Shown: positions 42,470-51,798 of the stretch, in pieces
How positions within the stretch are numbered: the first letter of the stretch is position 1
How the letters are laid out: each line of letters opens with the position of its first letter
Source: an uncultured Planctomycetota bacterium
GTDB taxonomy: Bacteria; Planctomycetota; Planctomycetia; Gemmatales; HRBIN36
DNA length: 64,000 nucleotides
Assembly: GCA_937944855.1 (NCBI GenBank)
Contig: CALFAY010000005.1
Location: 124,001 to 188,000, forward strand
Direction: 5' to 3'
The notes under the pieces: model-generated
Database searches by the model: none
What the model saw: only the letters and a program-made list of their open reading frames with translations
What the model was told of the DNA's origin: nothing
Position numbers and translations under genes: made by a program

Positions 42470-44506
42470 ATGGCCTGGAACATGAAAAACTTCCTCCGCG
42501 CCCTGCGTTTCGTCTGGCCTTACCGTGCACAGTTGATCCTGTCTATCATTTGCGCCGTGATCGTGGCCTTGCTGTGGGGCGCGAATTTCATGGCCATCTC
42601 GCCCGTGCTGAACCTGCTAGGTAAGGATCAGAATCTCCAAGCCCAGATCGACAAGGAAATCGAAGCCAAACTTCAGCAAATTGCTGAGATTTCCAAGACC
42701 CTCGAAGACCGTGAAAAGATCGAGATTCCTCTGGTCATGACCTGGCCGGACGAAAAGGCCCGCGAGAAGCGGATCGTCGAACTGACCCGGCTCACCGCCA
42801 AGGACGAGGCGGCGATCAGTTATGCCAGGTCGCAGCTGTACTGGCTGAAAACTGCCCGGCTGCTCATTTACCGTTTCGCCCCGGAAGACAGGTTCGAGAC
42901 GCTGGCTTGGCTGCTGGGTGTAGTCGTCGTCTCCATCGCTCTGAAAGGCTTCTTCGATTTTTGGCAGGAATCCTTGGTCGGCAGCGCAGTCAGTCTTTCG
43001 CTCTTCGACCTCCGCAATCGGTTCTATCGGGCGGCGATTCACTACGACGTCAGCCAGTTTACCGAGGAAGGGACTCACGAGTTGATGGCTCGCTTCACCA
43101 GCGACATGGACGCCCTCAGCGCGGGCTGTAAGACTCTGTTCGGCAAGGTGGTCGCGGAGCCGCTCAAGGCCGCGTCCTGTGTCGTCTTCGCCTGCATGAT
43201 CTCCTGGCGGCTGACCCTGCTGTTCCTCATCGTCGTCCCGATCGCCTTGTTCATCATGCACAAGGTCGGTCGATACATGAAGAAGGCCAGTCGCCGCGTC
43301 CTGGAGTGCATGTCCGGACTGTACAAGATCCTTCAGGAAACCTTCCAAGGCATCCGCATGGTGAAAGCATTCACCATGGAACGCTACGAACGGAGGCGGT
43401 TCTTTCTCGGCACCAAGGACTACTACCGTAAGGGGATGTGGGTCATCAATCTGGAGGCCGTCAGCGGTCCCGTCATGGAACTGCTGGGGGCTTTGGCCAT
43501 AGCTGGGGCGCTGCTGGTCGGTGCCTACCTGGTGATGATGGGCGAAACGCACATCTTCGGTCTGCGAATGACCATCGACCCGTTGACGCCCGCGGCCTTG
43601 CTGAATCTGTACGCCCTCCTCGCCGCGATCGCGGATCCGGTGCGCAAGTTGTCCAACGTGTACACGAAAATCCAAGCAGCGGGAGCGGCCGCTGACCGCA
43701 TCTTCCAGGCCATGGACACTCAGCCCAAGGTCCGCAATGATCCAAGCGCGCCAATGCTGCCTCGGCATCGAGAGAGCGTCGAATTCAAGGGAGTTTGTTT
43801 TTCCTACACGCCAGGCCATCCGATTCTTACGAACATCAGCTTTCGGGTCCGTTTCGGAGAAACTATCGCCATCGTGGGCCGGAACGGCAGCGGAAAAACG
43901 ACCCTGGTCGGGATGCTTCCCCGCTTCTTCGACCCGGATCATGGCAGCGTCTTGATCGACGGCCACGACGTCCGCCAGGTCAATCTCCGTAGCTTGAGAC
44001 AGCAGATTGGACTGGTGTCCCAGGACACGATCCTCTTCGACGACACGATCTTCAACAACATCGCCTACGGCCGACGGCACGCCACTGCCGAACAGGTCGA
44101 GGCTGCGGCTCGGCAAGCGCTGGCCCACGACTTCATCGTCAAACTGCGGCACGGCTACCAGACTCGCATCGGTGAGATGGGAGGGGCTTTGTCGGGCGGA
44201 CAGAAGCAACGCATCGCCCTGGCCAGAGCGATCCTGCGCGATCCCGCCATACTGATCCTGGACGAAGCCACCAGTGCAGCCGACGTCGAAATCGAGGCCG
44301 GCATCCAGGCCGCTCTCCGCACCTTCATGCGGAATCGTACCACCTTTCTGATTACCCACCGTCTCAACATGCTTGAAATCGCGGATCGCATTGTCGTCCT
44401 TGAGAATGGGCGCGTCGAGGCCATCGGCACTCATCAGGAATTGATGCAATGCTGTCCCACCTACCAGCGGCTTCAGGAAGTGCAGGCACAACGGCAGGCG
44501 GCGTAA
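42470..44506 (+). CDS. ABC transporter, fused permease/ATP-binding protein (MsbA-like)
   Basis: A 678-residue type IV (exporter) half transporter. A membrane domain of six helices (from about residue 15 to 400) is followed by an ATPase with Walker A VGRNGSGKTTLVG (near residue 470), Q-loop, signature GALSGGQKQRIALARA (near 574), Walker B ILILDEATSAADVE and H-loop LITHRLNML. An unusual hydrophilic segment of about 90 residues (roughly 48-140) separates TM1 and TM2. Lipid flippases such as MsbA are closest in layout. The start may be the ATG at 42470 or 42482. Its 3' end overlaps the glycosyltransferase gene by 58 bp. Confidence 0.93.
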   Translation: MAWNMKNFLRALRFVWPYRAQLILSIICAVIVALLWGANFMAISPVLNLLGKDQNLQAQIDKEIEAKLQQIAEISKTLEDREKIEIPLVMTWPDEKAREKRIVELTRLTAKDEAAISYARSQLYWLKTARLLIYRFAPEDRFETLAWLLGVVVVSIALKGFFDFWQESLVGSAVSLSLFDLRNRFYRAAIHYDVSQFTEEGTHELMARFTSDMDALSAGCKTLFGKVVAEPLKAASCVVFACMISWRLTLLFLIVVPIALFIMHKVGRYMKKASRRVLECMSGLYKILQETFQGIRMVKAFTMERYERRRFFLGTKDYYRKGMWVINLEAVSGPVMELLGALAIAGALLVGAYLVMMGETHIFGLRMTIDPLTPAALLNLYALLAAIADPVRKLSNVYTKIQAAGAAADRIFQAMDTQPKVRNDPSAPMLPRHRESVEFKGVCFSYTPGHPILTNISFRVRFGETIAIVGRNGSGKTTLVGMLPRFFDPDHGSVLIDGHDVRQVNLRSLRQQIGLVSQDTILFDDTIFNNIAYGRRHATAEQVEAAARQALAHDFIVKLRHGYQTRIGEMGGALSGGQKQRIALARAILRDPAILILDEATSAADVEIEAGIQAALRTFMRNRTTFLITHRLNMLEIADRIVVLENGRVEAIGTHQELMQCCPTYQRLQEVQAQRQAA

Positions 44507-46050
44507 GGAGCGGTTCGCCCCTCCGCCCTCCGACCCGGCTTCCGAAGTGGCTCGGTTCGGCAGGGCTACTATTCGCGTTTGCTGCTGGACTGTGCTTGCT
44601 TTACCTGTCCGGACTGTCGCAGCGGGACTTGTGGAGCAGTCACGAGGCGAGGGCCGCGCAGGATGCCCAATGCGTCCTCGAAACCGGCCGACCTGTCATT
44701 CCCCACCTGTTCGACGGCCGGATCGAGCTTCAGAAACCGCCTTTCTTTTATTGGTCTGTCGCTGTCATCGCATGGCTGCGAAGCGGCCGAGTCGAGGCCG
44801 TGGACGTGCGCTTGCCATCGGCTGCGGCCGCCGTCGCGACGGTACTTTGCGTGACGTTTGTTGGTTGGCGTTGGCAGGGTCCAGTGCTTGGTCTCGCGGC
44901 AGGGGCGATGCTGGCGACCATGCTTCATTTCCTGTGGCTGGGACGAGTCGGCCGCATTGACATGCCATTGACGTTTGGTTGCGCCGTCGGACTGCTCGGC
45001 TACTGGTACGCCTGGCAAAGCGGTTCAAACCTTGCTGCTGCTGCGTGCTACCTCGGCCTGGCCCTGGGAATGTTGTTGAAGGGGCCAGTCGCACTGGTGC
45101 TGTGCATTGCGGCGATCAGCGTGCATTTGGTCGTTGAGTCAATCGCGCGGGCCGTCGGCCGCTGCTGGATGGACGCCCCTCGCGGCCGGTTCCCGCTGAT
45201 CTCCCTCTTGTGGGGGCTGGTTCCAATGAGTGTCGCCGTCCTCGGCTACTTCTGGTGGGTCGATGCACAGTCCGACGGACAGTTTGGCCAGGTTTTTTTC
45301 TGGTATCACAACCTCGCCCGGGGGTTGGGAGAGGCCGAGGAACTGGAGCATCACCCCTGGTGGTTCTATCTCGTCCGGATCGCGTTCGACCTGTTTCCGT
45401 GGTGCGTTTTGGTACCGCTGGCCTTCACCGCAGAGGGTCGGAAGGTCTGGTCAGAAGACGCCTTGTCCCGCTTTGGCTTGGCGTGGTTCGTGGGCATGAC
45501 CGCGTTCCTGAGCTGCATGAGCTTCAAACGAGCGGACTATCTCCTCCCCGCCTATCCGGGAGCGGCCTTGGTTCTTGGCAACGTGGCGATAAGAGTGTTG
45601 ACCGCAACGCAAGGAGGCCACAAGAAGATCGCCTTGATTGTTGGGGGTGGCACGTTGGCGGTAGCCGTCTCATGGCTGGTATTCGCGCATCGGTTTCTGC
45701 CCGCAGTCGAGCCGCAACGCGAACTGCGAACCTTTGCGGCCGCAGTGCGGCAGGCCGTCCCGTCGCCGGAACCTGTCTTGCTCTTCCGGATCGAAGGGCA
45801 TCAGCTTGTGTACCACCTCGGTCGTCCTGTCGAACGCATCATCGAATGGGAGAATCTTGACATCTGGATGGCGGGGAAGGAGCGTCGCTTCGTCATCATG
45901 ACTCCACAAGAGGTAGCGGTCTGGCAAGACCACCTGGAGGCGGCTCGACTGGTTCGAGTCTGCGACAATGCCTTGCCGGACGGCCACAGCCATGAACAGC
46001 CCTATGTTCTGATGACGAATCAGGCGGGGAGCCTCGATTTTTCGAGGTGA
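44449..46050 (+). CDS. ArnT-like (GT83) membrane glycosyltransferase
   Basis: A 533-residue integral membrane glycosyltransferase of the ArnT/PMT type, which transfers a sugar from a polyprenyl phosphate donor. About 11 hydrophobic helices follow a short Pro/Ser-rich start. The first loop has the family motif DLWSSHEARAAQ (acidic/His pair) and ELQKPPFFYWSVA; further on LGRVGRIDMPL and a C-terminal soluble domain. It starts inside the ABC exporter gene (58 bp overlap) with AGGA upstream, so the two genes are coupled, suggesting sugar modification and export of a shared lipid, such as lipid A or another glycolipid. The substrate is inferred only. Confidence 0.84.
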   Translation: MLSHLPAASGSAGTTAGGVRSGSPLRPPTRLPKWLGSAGLLFAFAAGLCLLYLSGLSQRDLWSSHEARAAQDAQCVLETGRPVIPHLFDGRIELQKPPFFYWSVAVIAWLRSGRVEAVDVRLPSAAAAVATVLCVTFVGWRWQGPVLGLAAGAMLATMLHFLWLGRVGRIDMPLTFGCAVGLLGYWYAWQSGSNLAAAACYLGLALGMLLKGPVALVLCIAAISVHLVVESIARAVGRCWMDAPRGRFPLISLLWGLVPMSVAVLGYFWWVDAQSDGQFGQVFFWYHNLARGLGEAEELEHHPWWFYLVRIAFDLFPWCVLVPLAFTAEGRKVWSEDALSRFGLAWFVGMTAFLSCMSFKRADYLLPAYPGAALVLGNVAIRVLTATQGGHKKIALIVGGGTLAVAVSWLVFAHRFLPAVEPQRELRTFAAAVRQAVPSPEPVLLFRIEGHQLVYHLGRPVERIIEWENLDIWMAGKERRFVIMTPQEVAVWQDHLEAARLVRVCDNALPDGHSHEQPYVLMTNQAGSLDFSR

Positions 46051-46181
46051 GAGGAATAGGATAAGCCAAGAGTTGGAATCAGGAGCGACAGCAATCCCAA
46101 GTCTGTTCACAGACCCAACTCTGCTCGCGTTGCCGACGTAGAAAAGAGGGATTCCCGCCTTCAGACGAAAGGAGACTTGTC

Positions 46182-46652
46182 ATGCGAACGTTGCTTGCCA
46201 CCATCGGTACGCTGGTCATGAGTTTCGCTTTCGTCGCTCCCTCGGAAGGACAATTCATTCCTCCTGCTCCGTGGAATCCTTGGGCTCCGTTCGGCGGTGC
46301 CCGGCCCCTTCCGTATGCGACGCGGAACGCCTTCTGGTACAACGGACAACTCTTCCAGATCACCCGGTACGGCTACATCTATCCGGGGTCCGGCTACACT
46401 TACGGATGGACGCATGTATACTCGCCATCCTATGGCGTGGTGACAGGACTGCATCAGGCCAACATCAACCTGATTTATGCCCCGGTCACAGGCATTCCTT
46501 ACCCGCCGTACAGCGCTTATCAGTTCACGCCGCTGTACGTCAGCCCGGGTTATTACTTCGCCGCTCCGGCGGGGCAGGAGCAACAGCCAAGCACAACTTT
46601 TTTCCGCACGCCGACCTACAGCTTCCCGACCTACTACGTTCCGACTTACTAG
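46182..46652 (+). CDS. secreted Tyr/Pro-rich hypothetical protein
   Basis: A 156-residue exported protein with a signal peptide (about 1-23) and a mature sequence containing about 20 tyrosines, many Pro, Phe and Gly, in irregular repeats such as YGYIYPGSGYTYGW and PYPPYSAYQF, ending TYYVPTY. Such composition suggests an extended or cross-linkable surface or wall protein. It has GAAAGGAG before the ATG and is followed by a strong terminator, so it is probably a single-gene transcript. No family is recognised. Confidence 0.74.
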   Translation: MRTLLATIGTLVMSFAFVAPSEGQFIPPAPWNPWAPFGGARPLPYATRNAFWYNGQLFQITRYGYIYPGSGYTYGWTHVYSPSYGVVTGLHQANINLIYAPVTGIPYPPYSAYQFTPLYVSPGYYFAAPAGQEQQPSTTFFRTPTYSFPTYYVPTY

Positions 46653-46693
46653 GTCGAGTTGAGGTCCGACGATTGCCATCCGAACCAACTTCG

Positions 46694-46727
46694 GCGGAGC
46701 ACAGCGCAGCATGTGCTCCGCTTTTTT
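46694..46727 (+). terminator. intrinsic terminator after the Tyr-rich protein gene
   Basis: A 9-bp perfect stem, GCGGAGCAC (46694-46702) with GTGCTCCGC (46713-46721), is followed by six T residues (46722-46727). It ends 75 bp after the stop at 46652. Its location argues that the next gene begins after it, at 46779, not at the first in-frame start at 46659. Confidence 0.85.
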
Positions 46728-46778
46728 GTTACTTTGAGAATCGTTCTTGGAATGGTCTGCTTGGAGAGGTTCGGGAAG

Positions 46779-49700
46779 ATGACACGATCCTTTCTTGGCG
46801 TGGCGGCATCCCTGCTGTCGGCGCTCGGCTTTCTGGCAGGCTCTCTCGCCCTGAGTATGATACCGGTCTTGAAACTGGGGGCAGTGGAAGATGCACCGCA
46901 GGGAGTCTCGGCGGACCGGGAAGGGATCGAGTTTTTCGAGAAGCGGGTCCGGCCGCTGTTGCTGGAGCAGTGCTCGTCCTGCCACGGCCCGCAGAAGCAG
47001 CGAGGAGGTCTGCGGTTGGATAGCCCAGCAGCCATTCGGAAAGGGGGCGACCGCGGGGTTGTGCTCGTGGCTGGGGATCCGGAATCCAGCAGGCTGATTC
47101 AAGCGATCCGCTACACGGATCAAGACTTCCGTATGCCGCCCAGAGGAAAGCTCAAGGAAGAACAGATTGCTGTCCTGACCGAATGGGTGAAGCGTGGTGC
47201 CCCGATGCCGCGCGACTCCGACGCTGCCACCGTGTTCGGAGACAGTTTCAATCTCGAAGAACGGCGTCGCCACTGGTGCTATCAGCCGATACGCAGGCCG
47301 GCATTGCCACGGGTCGCTGACCTGGGTTGGTGTCGCAATGCCATTGACGTCTTCATCCGCGCCCGCCAGGAAGCGGAGAGTGTCCGGCCGGCTCCAGAAG
47401 CGGACAAGCGAGTATTGATCCGCCGTGTCACCTTCGACCTGCTCGGGTTGCCCCCCACGCCGGAAGAAGTCGAAGCCTTTTTGGCGGATGAATTGCCGGA
47501 CGCCTACGAACGACTCGTCGAGCGGCTCCTGGCTTCGCCGCATTATGGCGAACGCTGGGCCCGCCACTGGCTTGATCTTGTCCGCTACGCCGAAACTCTC
47601 GGGCACGAGTTCGACTACGAAATCCATAACGCTTGGCGGTATCGGGATTACGTCATCGCCGCCTTCAACGAAGACCTGCCCTACGACAGGTTCGTCATCG
47701 AACACCTGGCAGGCGACCTCCTGCCGCAGCCCCGACGGGATCCGCGAACCGGCATCAACCTTTCGGTTTTGGCCACCGGCTGGTACTGGCTCGGGGAAGA
47801 GAAGCATTCCCCGGTGGATGCCCGCCAGCAGGAAGCGGACCGCATGGACAACCAGATCGATGTTTTCGGCAAGGCGTTCTTGGCCCAGACGCTCTCCTGT
47901 GCCAGGTGCCACGATCACAAGTTCGATGCCTACAGCCTTACCGATTACTACGCCTTGGCCGGTTTCCTCAAAAGCAGCCGTTACCAGCAAGCATTTCTCG
48001 ATCCTCCCGAGCGGATCTCAGTTAAAGCGGCCCGACTGCGGCAGATCCAGGAAATCTTGGCTGATGTCATGGTGGACCGAATCGACCAACAAGTTGCCGA
48101 TCTACCCCGATATCTGAACGCTGCTCGCCAGCATCTTCAGAATCCTGACGGAATGACCCTGTCACAGAGAAGTGAACACCTCAACCTCGCCCCCGAACGC
48201 CTGGAACGCTGGGTGGATACCCTGCAAGTTGCCCTGAAATCGGAGGATCATCCGCTGCACCTGGCGGCCCGTCTGTGTAAGAGCACGGACGCAGATTTCG
48301 CCTCTGTTTGGACCGCTATGCGAAACCGCTTCGTCTCCTCGGCTTCACCGTCCAAAGCGGAGCAATCATACCGCTTGCTTGCGGATTTCCGATCTGGAGA
48401 TGCCTCTCAATGGTTCCTCCACGGCGATGCTTTTGGAACAGGGCCGGTCGGTCCAAGCCAAGTGACGGTTACTACCGACGGTGACATATCGGCCTTGCCA
48501 GCTGGAACGATGCACAGCGGCCGTTTCGCTCCTGTGCTGGAGGGCGTCCTGCAATCGCCGACTTTCACGTTGGACAAACGCTATTTGCTCTTTGAGGTGG
48601 CCGGTCGCAAGGGGCGAGTCAACATTGTCATCGACGGTCTGACCATCATCCGGGATCCAATCTACGGCTCATTGACCTTTGAGGTCAAAGACGAAAACCT
48701 GCACTGGCGAATCGTGGATGTCGGCATGTGGCAGGGTCGGCGAGCTTACATCGAATTCGCCGACAGCACCACGCCGGGACCCAGCTATCCTCTCGATTCC
48801 AAAACAGCTGGACGCCCTGGAGACGGCTTCATTGCCGTGCGTCGGGTACTGCTGTCCGACCAGCCGCGCCCTCCCTCAGCCGAGCCCGACCCATTGACGG
48901 TGCAATTTCTTAAGTCTGAATCCATTAAGAGTTTCACCGATTTCACCGAGCGGTTGCGCGAACTTCTAACCAATTCGGTGCGGGCAGGGCGAGAATTCGG
49001 ACCGGAGGCCGCCTCGTTTTTGGCGTGCCTCATCAACCAACGCCTCGCTCTGGTTTCGATGGATGATCGCGTCGCGGGATTGATTCGTGAGCACCGAGAA
49101 TTGGCAACGTCCATACCCGCTCCGCAGCGGGGAGTAGCCATTGCCGATGGGACAGGGGAAGACGAGTACGTCTTTCTCCGCGGCAATTACAAAACGCCGG
49201 GTCCGGTCGTGCCCCGCCGTCTTCCGCTCGTCCTGGCCGCGAACACGGGCGAGAATCAGACTGTTTCGGGAAGCGGTCGGCTGGAACTGGCTCAACGGCT
49301 CGTTTCCCCCGACAATCCCTTGCTGGCTCGCGTGTTGGTCAATCGGCTGTGGCACCATCATTTCGGCAGCGGCCTGGTCCGCATGACCGATGACTTCGGC
49401 CGCATGGGAGAACTGCTATCGCATCCAGACCTTCTGGATTACCTCGCCTCGGAGTTCATCGCTTCTGGATGGTCGGTCAAGGCGATGCACCGCTTGATCG
49501 TCCTCAGCAGCACTTACCGCATGTCCGGTTACGCCGACCCGACGGCTCGTCAAGCCGACCCAAACAATCGCCTATGGCATCACGTTCCCATGCGGAGATT
49601 AGAAGCGGAGGCATTGCGTGACGCCCTTTTGGCGGCGTCGGGCCGTCTCGACCGCAGCATGGGAGGCCCCAGCATCCCGCCGCACCTGACTCCACACATG

Positions 49701-50141
49701 GAAGGCCGAGGTCGGCCGAGTCATTCCGGGCCTCTGGACGGGGCAGGCCGTCGAAGCGTGTACCTGGCCGTTCGTCGCAACTTTCTCCCTCCGTTTTTCC
49801 TTGCCTTCGATTACCCGATCCCATTCACGACCGTGGGAAGGCGGAATGTGTCCAATGTCCCGTCGCAGGCCTTGATGATGATGAACGACGCCTTTGTTCA
49901 CGAGACGGCCCTTCGCTGGGCGCGTCGCCTCCTGGCGGAGCCAGGACTTGACACCCGAGATCGCCTAACGCGGCTGTACCTGACGGCGTATGCACGGCCG
50001 CCGCGAGAACACGAGGTGGCCGCAGCCTTGGACTTTCTTGGAAATCACCCGCTCCGTGGGTCCTCTGGCAGCGAGGAGGCGGCTTGGGCCGATCTGTGCC
50101 ATGTCCTGATAAACAGTAAAGAGTTTCTGTTCGTGCAATGA
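46779..50141 (+). CDS. PSD1-type cytochrome c / DUF1549 / DUF1553 protein
   Basis: A 1120-residue exported planctomycete protein. After a signal peptide (about 1-25) comes a cytochrome-c-like domain (PSD1/CytC, about 50-130) with heme motif CSSCH at residues 65-69. Then DUF1549 (about 155-380; FDLLGLPPTPEEVEAFL, HYGERWARHWLDLVRYAET) with a second CxxCH, CARCHDHKFDA, near 374. A beta-rich insert (about 545-690, LADFRSGDASQWFLHGDA) resembles a carbohydrate-binding module. DUF1553 forms the C-terminal part (about 840-1100: NPLLARVLVNRLWHHHFG, HPDLLDYLASEF). The pair DUF1549/DUF1553 is usually next to DUF1501, here 8.7 kb upstream. Function is unknown, possibly polysaccharide breakdown. Confidence 0.92.
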   Translation: MTRSFLGVAASLLSALGFLAGSLALSMIPVLKLGAVEDAPQGVSADREGIEFFEKRVRPLLLEQCSSCHGPQKQRGGLRLDSPAAIRKGGDRGVVLVAGDPESSRLIQAIRYTDQDFRMPPRGKLKEEQIAVLTEWVKRGAPMPRDSDAATVFGDSFNLEERRRHWCYQPIRRPALPRVADLGWCRNAIDVFIRARQEAESVRPAPEADKRVLIRRVTFDLLGLPPTPEEVEAFLADELPDAYERLVERLLASPHYGERWARHWLDLVRYAETLGHEFDYEIHNAWRYRDYVIAAFNEDLPYDRFVIEHLAGDLLPQPRRDPRTGINLSVLATGWYWLGEEKHSPVDARQQEADRMDNQIDVFGKAFLAQTLSCARCHDHKFDAYSLTDYYALAGFLKSSRYQQAFLDPPERISVKAARLRQIQEILADVMVDRIDQQVADLPRYLNAARQHLQNPDGMTLSQRSEHLNLAPERLERWVDTLQVALKSEDHPLHLAARLCKSTDADFASVWTAMRNRFVSSASPSKAEQSYRLLADFRSGDASQWFLHGDAFGTGPVGPSQVTVTTDGDISALPAGTMHSGRFAPVLEGVLQSPTFTLDKRYLLFEVAGRKGRVNIVIDGLTIIRDPIYGSLTFEVKDENLHWRIVDVGMWQGRRAYIEFADSTTPGPSYPLDSKTAGRPGDGFIAVRRVLLSDQPRPPSAEPDPLTVQFLKSESIKSFTDFTERLRELLTNSVRAGREFGPEAASFLACLINQRLALVSMDDRVAGLIREHRELATSIPAPQRGVAIADGTGEDEYVFLRGNYKTPGPVVPRRLPLVLAANTGENQTVSGSGRLELAQRLVSPDNPLLARVLVNRLWHHHFGSGLVRMTDDFGRMGELLSHPDLLDYLASEFIASGWSVKAMHRLIVLSSTYRMSGYADPTARQADPNNRLWHHVPMRRLEAEALRDALLAASGRLDRSMGGPSIPPHLTPHMEGRGRPSHSGPLDGAGRRSVYLAVRRNFLPPFFLAFDYPIPFTTVGRRNVSNVPSQALMMMNDAFVHETALRWARRLLAEPGLDTRDRLTRLYLTAYARPPREHEVAAALDFLGNHPLRGSSGSEEAAWADLCHVLINSKEFLFVQ

Positions 50142-50165
50142 ATTTGGCGAGGTGCCGAGACACCG

Positions 50166-50795
50166 TCAGGACTTAAGCCGTTGACCACTTGAAGGAATGG
50201 ATGCCAATTGCGGTTCGACGACTGTTTTCCAGCATTCAGGGCAAATGGCGTGGCTGAACTGGGCGGCAGTGTGGCGTGTCAGGTATTCTTCCACCTGTGC
50301 CCAATAATTGGAGTCGTCGCGGATCTTCTTGCAATAGCAGCAGATCGGTAGCAACCCCTGGAGCTGACGGATGTTGGCCAGTGCTTCTTCGAGTTGGCGA
50401 ACACGCTCAGCCAGACTGTGCTGCAACTCAGCGACACGCACGCCCACCTGGACCCGCGCCCGAAGTTCTGCCGGATCGAAGGGCTTGGTCATGTAGTCGT
50501 TAGCGCCGGCGGTCAATCCCGCGATCAGATCTTCCCGATCTCGGCGAGCGGTCAAAAGGATGATGTAAACCCCGGAGGGTACGGGCATCTGGCGCAGCTG
50601 GCGGCAGACTTCGGGACCGTCAACATCAGGCATCATCCAGTCGAGAATGGCGAGGGGCGGGGCGTCGGATTGCTGTAAGATATTCAGTGCTTCGCATCCT
50701 GTGGCCACCGCCGTGACTTGGTGCCCGAATCTGGTCAGGTGGCTCTCCAGGATCCGACGGGAGACAGCATCATCATCGGCGATGAGAATACGCAT
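50166..50795 (-). CDS. response regulator, REC plus C-terminal Cys-motif domain
   Basis: A 209-residue protein. The receiver domain (residues about 2-118) has acidic DDD, phospho-acceptor Asp 52 (AILDWMMPDVDG) and KPF. A helical linker leads to a C-terminal segment with CCYCKKIRDDSNYWAQVEEY and SHAICPECW, a Cys-Cys-Cys-Cys pattern seen in other PAS- and REC-containing proteins and possibly metal-binding. No DNA-binding output domain is present. Third gene of a leftward operon; it follows the REC-ATPase gene by 13 bp and converges on the DUF1553 gene. Confidence 0.88.
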   Translation of the reverse strand: MRILIADDDAVSRRILESHLTRFGHQVTAVATGCEALNILQQSDAPPLAILDWMMPDVDGPEVCRQLRQMPVPSGVYIILLTARRDREDLIAGLTAGANDYMTKPFDPAELRARVQVGVRVAELQHSLAERVRQLEEALANIRQLQGLLPICCYCKKIRDDSNYWAQVEEYLTRHTAAQFSHAICPECWKTVVEPQLASIPSSGQRLKS

Positions 50796-50808
50796 GCCTC
50801 AGGTCCGC

Positions 50809-51765
50809 TTATGAGCCGGGTGACTTGCGGGTCTCCGGCCGTTTGATCATCGTGATTTCGTTCCCTGTGGGATTATGCAATACTTCGTCCATAAAAGAGC
50901 GGATCAGGAGCAATCCTCGACCGCTGGCCATCTCCAGATTTTCCGGGTCGGTCGGGTCGGGGAGCGAAGCAGGGTCGAATCCCGGGCCTTCGTCCCGGAT
51001 CACGAACCGCGCCTCCTGTCGGGACAAAGAGGCCTGGACGTGGATGGTGCGTTCGCAGTAAGGGGACTCTCGAAGCCGCTGGGCAATCAACTGGCGGTAG
51101 GGCGTGTCGTCCCCCTGTCGCAATTGAGAACTGACCTCCAAGTTTCCGTGGTAGAGGGCGTTGCACAGGGCCTCTTCCAGGGCGATGCCGACACGAATGC
51201 GGGTGTTTTCGTTGCACAGGTCCATCGCCGCCATCGCTTCTTGGAAGAACTGCACCAACGGGGCAATCAAGCGGGGATCATTCACGAGACAGAACTGATG
51301 CTCAGCGCGAATCATGCATCGTAGAAGTTTCTGACGACTGCGGTCCATCTCTGCGGCATGAAGTACCGTTTCGAGAACGCCGGGCAAGTCGTCGGGGAGA
51401 TTGCGTTTAGTGACGTAGTGGGCCGCGCCGGTCTTGAGGGCCTTAACGGCTTCCTCCTCGCTGCCTTTACTGGTAAAAATGACCACGGGAATGGAGGGGA
51501 AACCGTTGCGCATCTCCTGGACTAGTTCCAGTCCGTTCATCTCAGGCATTTGCAGGTCGGCAAGCACCAGATTGGGCGGCTGCGAACGCACAACTTCCAA
51601 GGCTTCGACGCCATTGACCGCAGTGACCACGCTGTAGCCGAGTTTTTGGGCCAAAGTCCGAGCGCGGAGCAGATCAGCCGGGTTGTCGTCCACGATCAGC
51701 AATCGGGCTTTGAGTTCATCAGACTCATTGAGCGGATAGTTAGGCGCATCGGTGGGGACGTGCAT
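50809..51765 (-). CDS. response regulator with RsbW-like ATPase domain
   Basis: A 318-residue two-domain protein. The receiver (about residues 20-140) has phospho-acceptor Asp 70 (LVLADLQMPEMNG) and the conserved Lys in YVTKRNLP. The C-terminal half (about 165-310) is a GHKL ATPase of the anti-sigma/RsbW serine kinase type, with N-box EEALCNALYHGN (Asn 201) and G1 box DEGPGFDPASL. No dimerisation-His motif is present, so it is not a standard histidine kinase. It may phosphorylate or sequester a protein partner under receiver control. The start has AGGAGG upstream. It lies 33 bp downstream of the REC-HPt gene. Confidence 0.88.
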   Translation of the reverse strand: MHVPTDAPNYPLNESDELKARLLIVDDNPADLLRARTLAQKLGYSVVTAVNGVEALEVVRSQPPNLVLADLQMPEMNGLELVQEMRNGFPSIPVVIFTSKGSEEEAVKALKTGAAHYVTKRNLPDDLPGVLETVLHAAEMDRSRQKLLRCMIRAEHQFCLVNDPRLIAPLVQFFQEAMAAMDLCNENTRIRVGIALEEALCNALYHGNLEVSSQLRQGDDTPYRQLIAQRLRESPYCERTIHVQASLSRQEARFVIRDEGPGFDPASLPDPTDPENLEMASGRGLLLIRSFMDEVLHNPTGNEITMIKRPETRKSPGS

Positions 51766-51798
51766 TCCGCAGCAACCTCCTCAAAGCATGGCCGAGCT

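Noticed and set aside
42617-44491. Long open frame of 624 codons on the minus strand opposite the ABC exporter gene
   Set aside because: It is the antisense of a gene with complete Walker and signature motifs; its translation is rich in Asp/Gln/His without a recognisable domain, as expected from GC-rich antisense frames.
46659-46778. Extended N-terminus of the DUF1549/DUF1553 protein starting at 46659
   Set aside because: That segment covers the perfect terminator at 46694-46727 and lacks a signal-peptide-like start; the ATG at 46779 has both a ribosome-binding site and a signal peptide after it.
46161-47990. 609-codon minus-strand frame opposite the Tyr-rich protein and DUF1549 genes
   Set aside because: The plus-strand genes have signal peptides, heme motifs and a terminator between them; the minus-strand product shows no domain.
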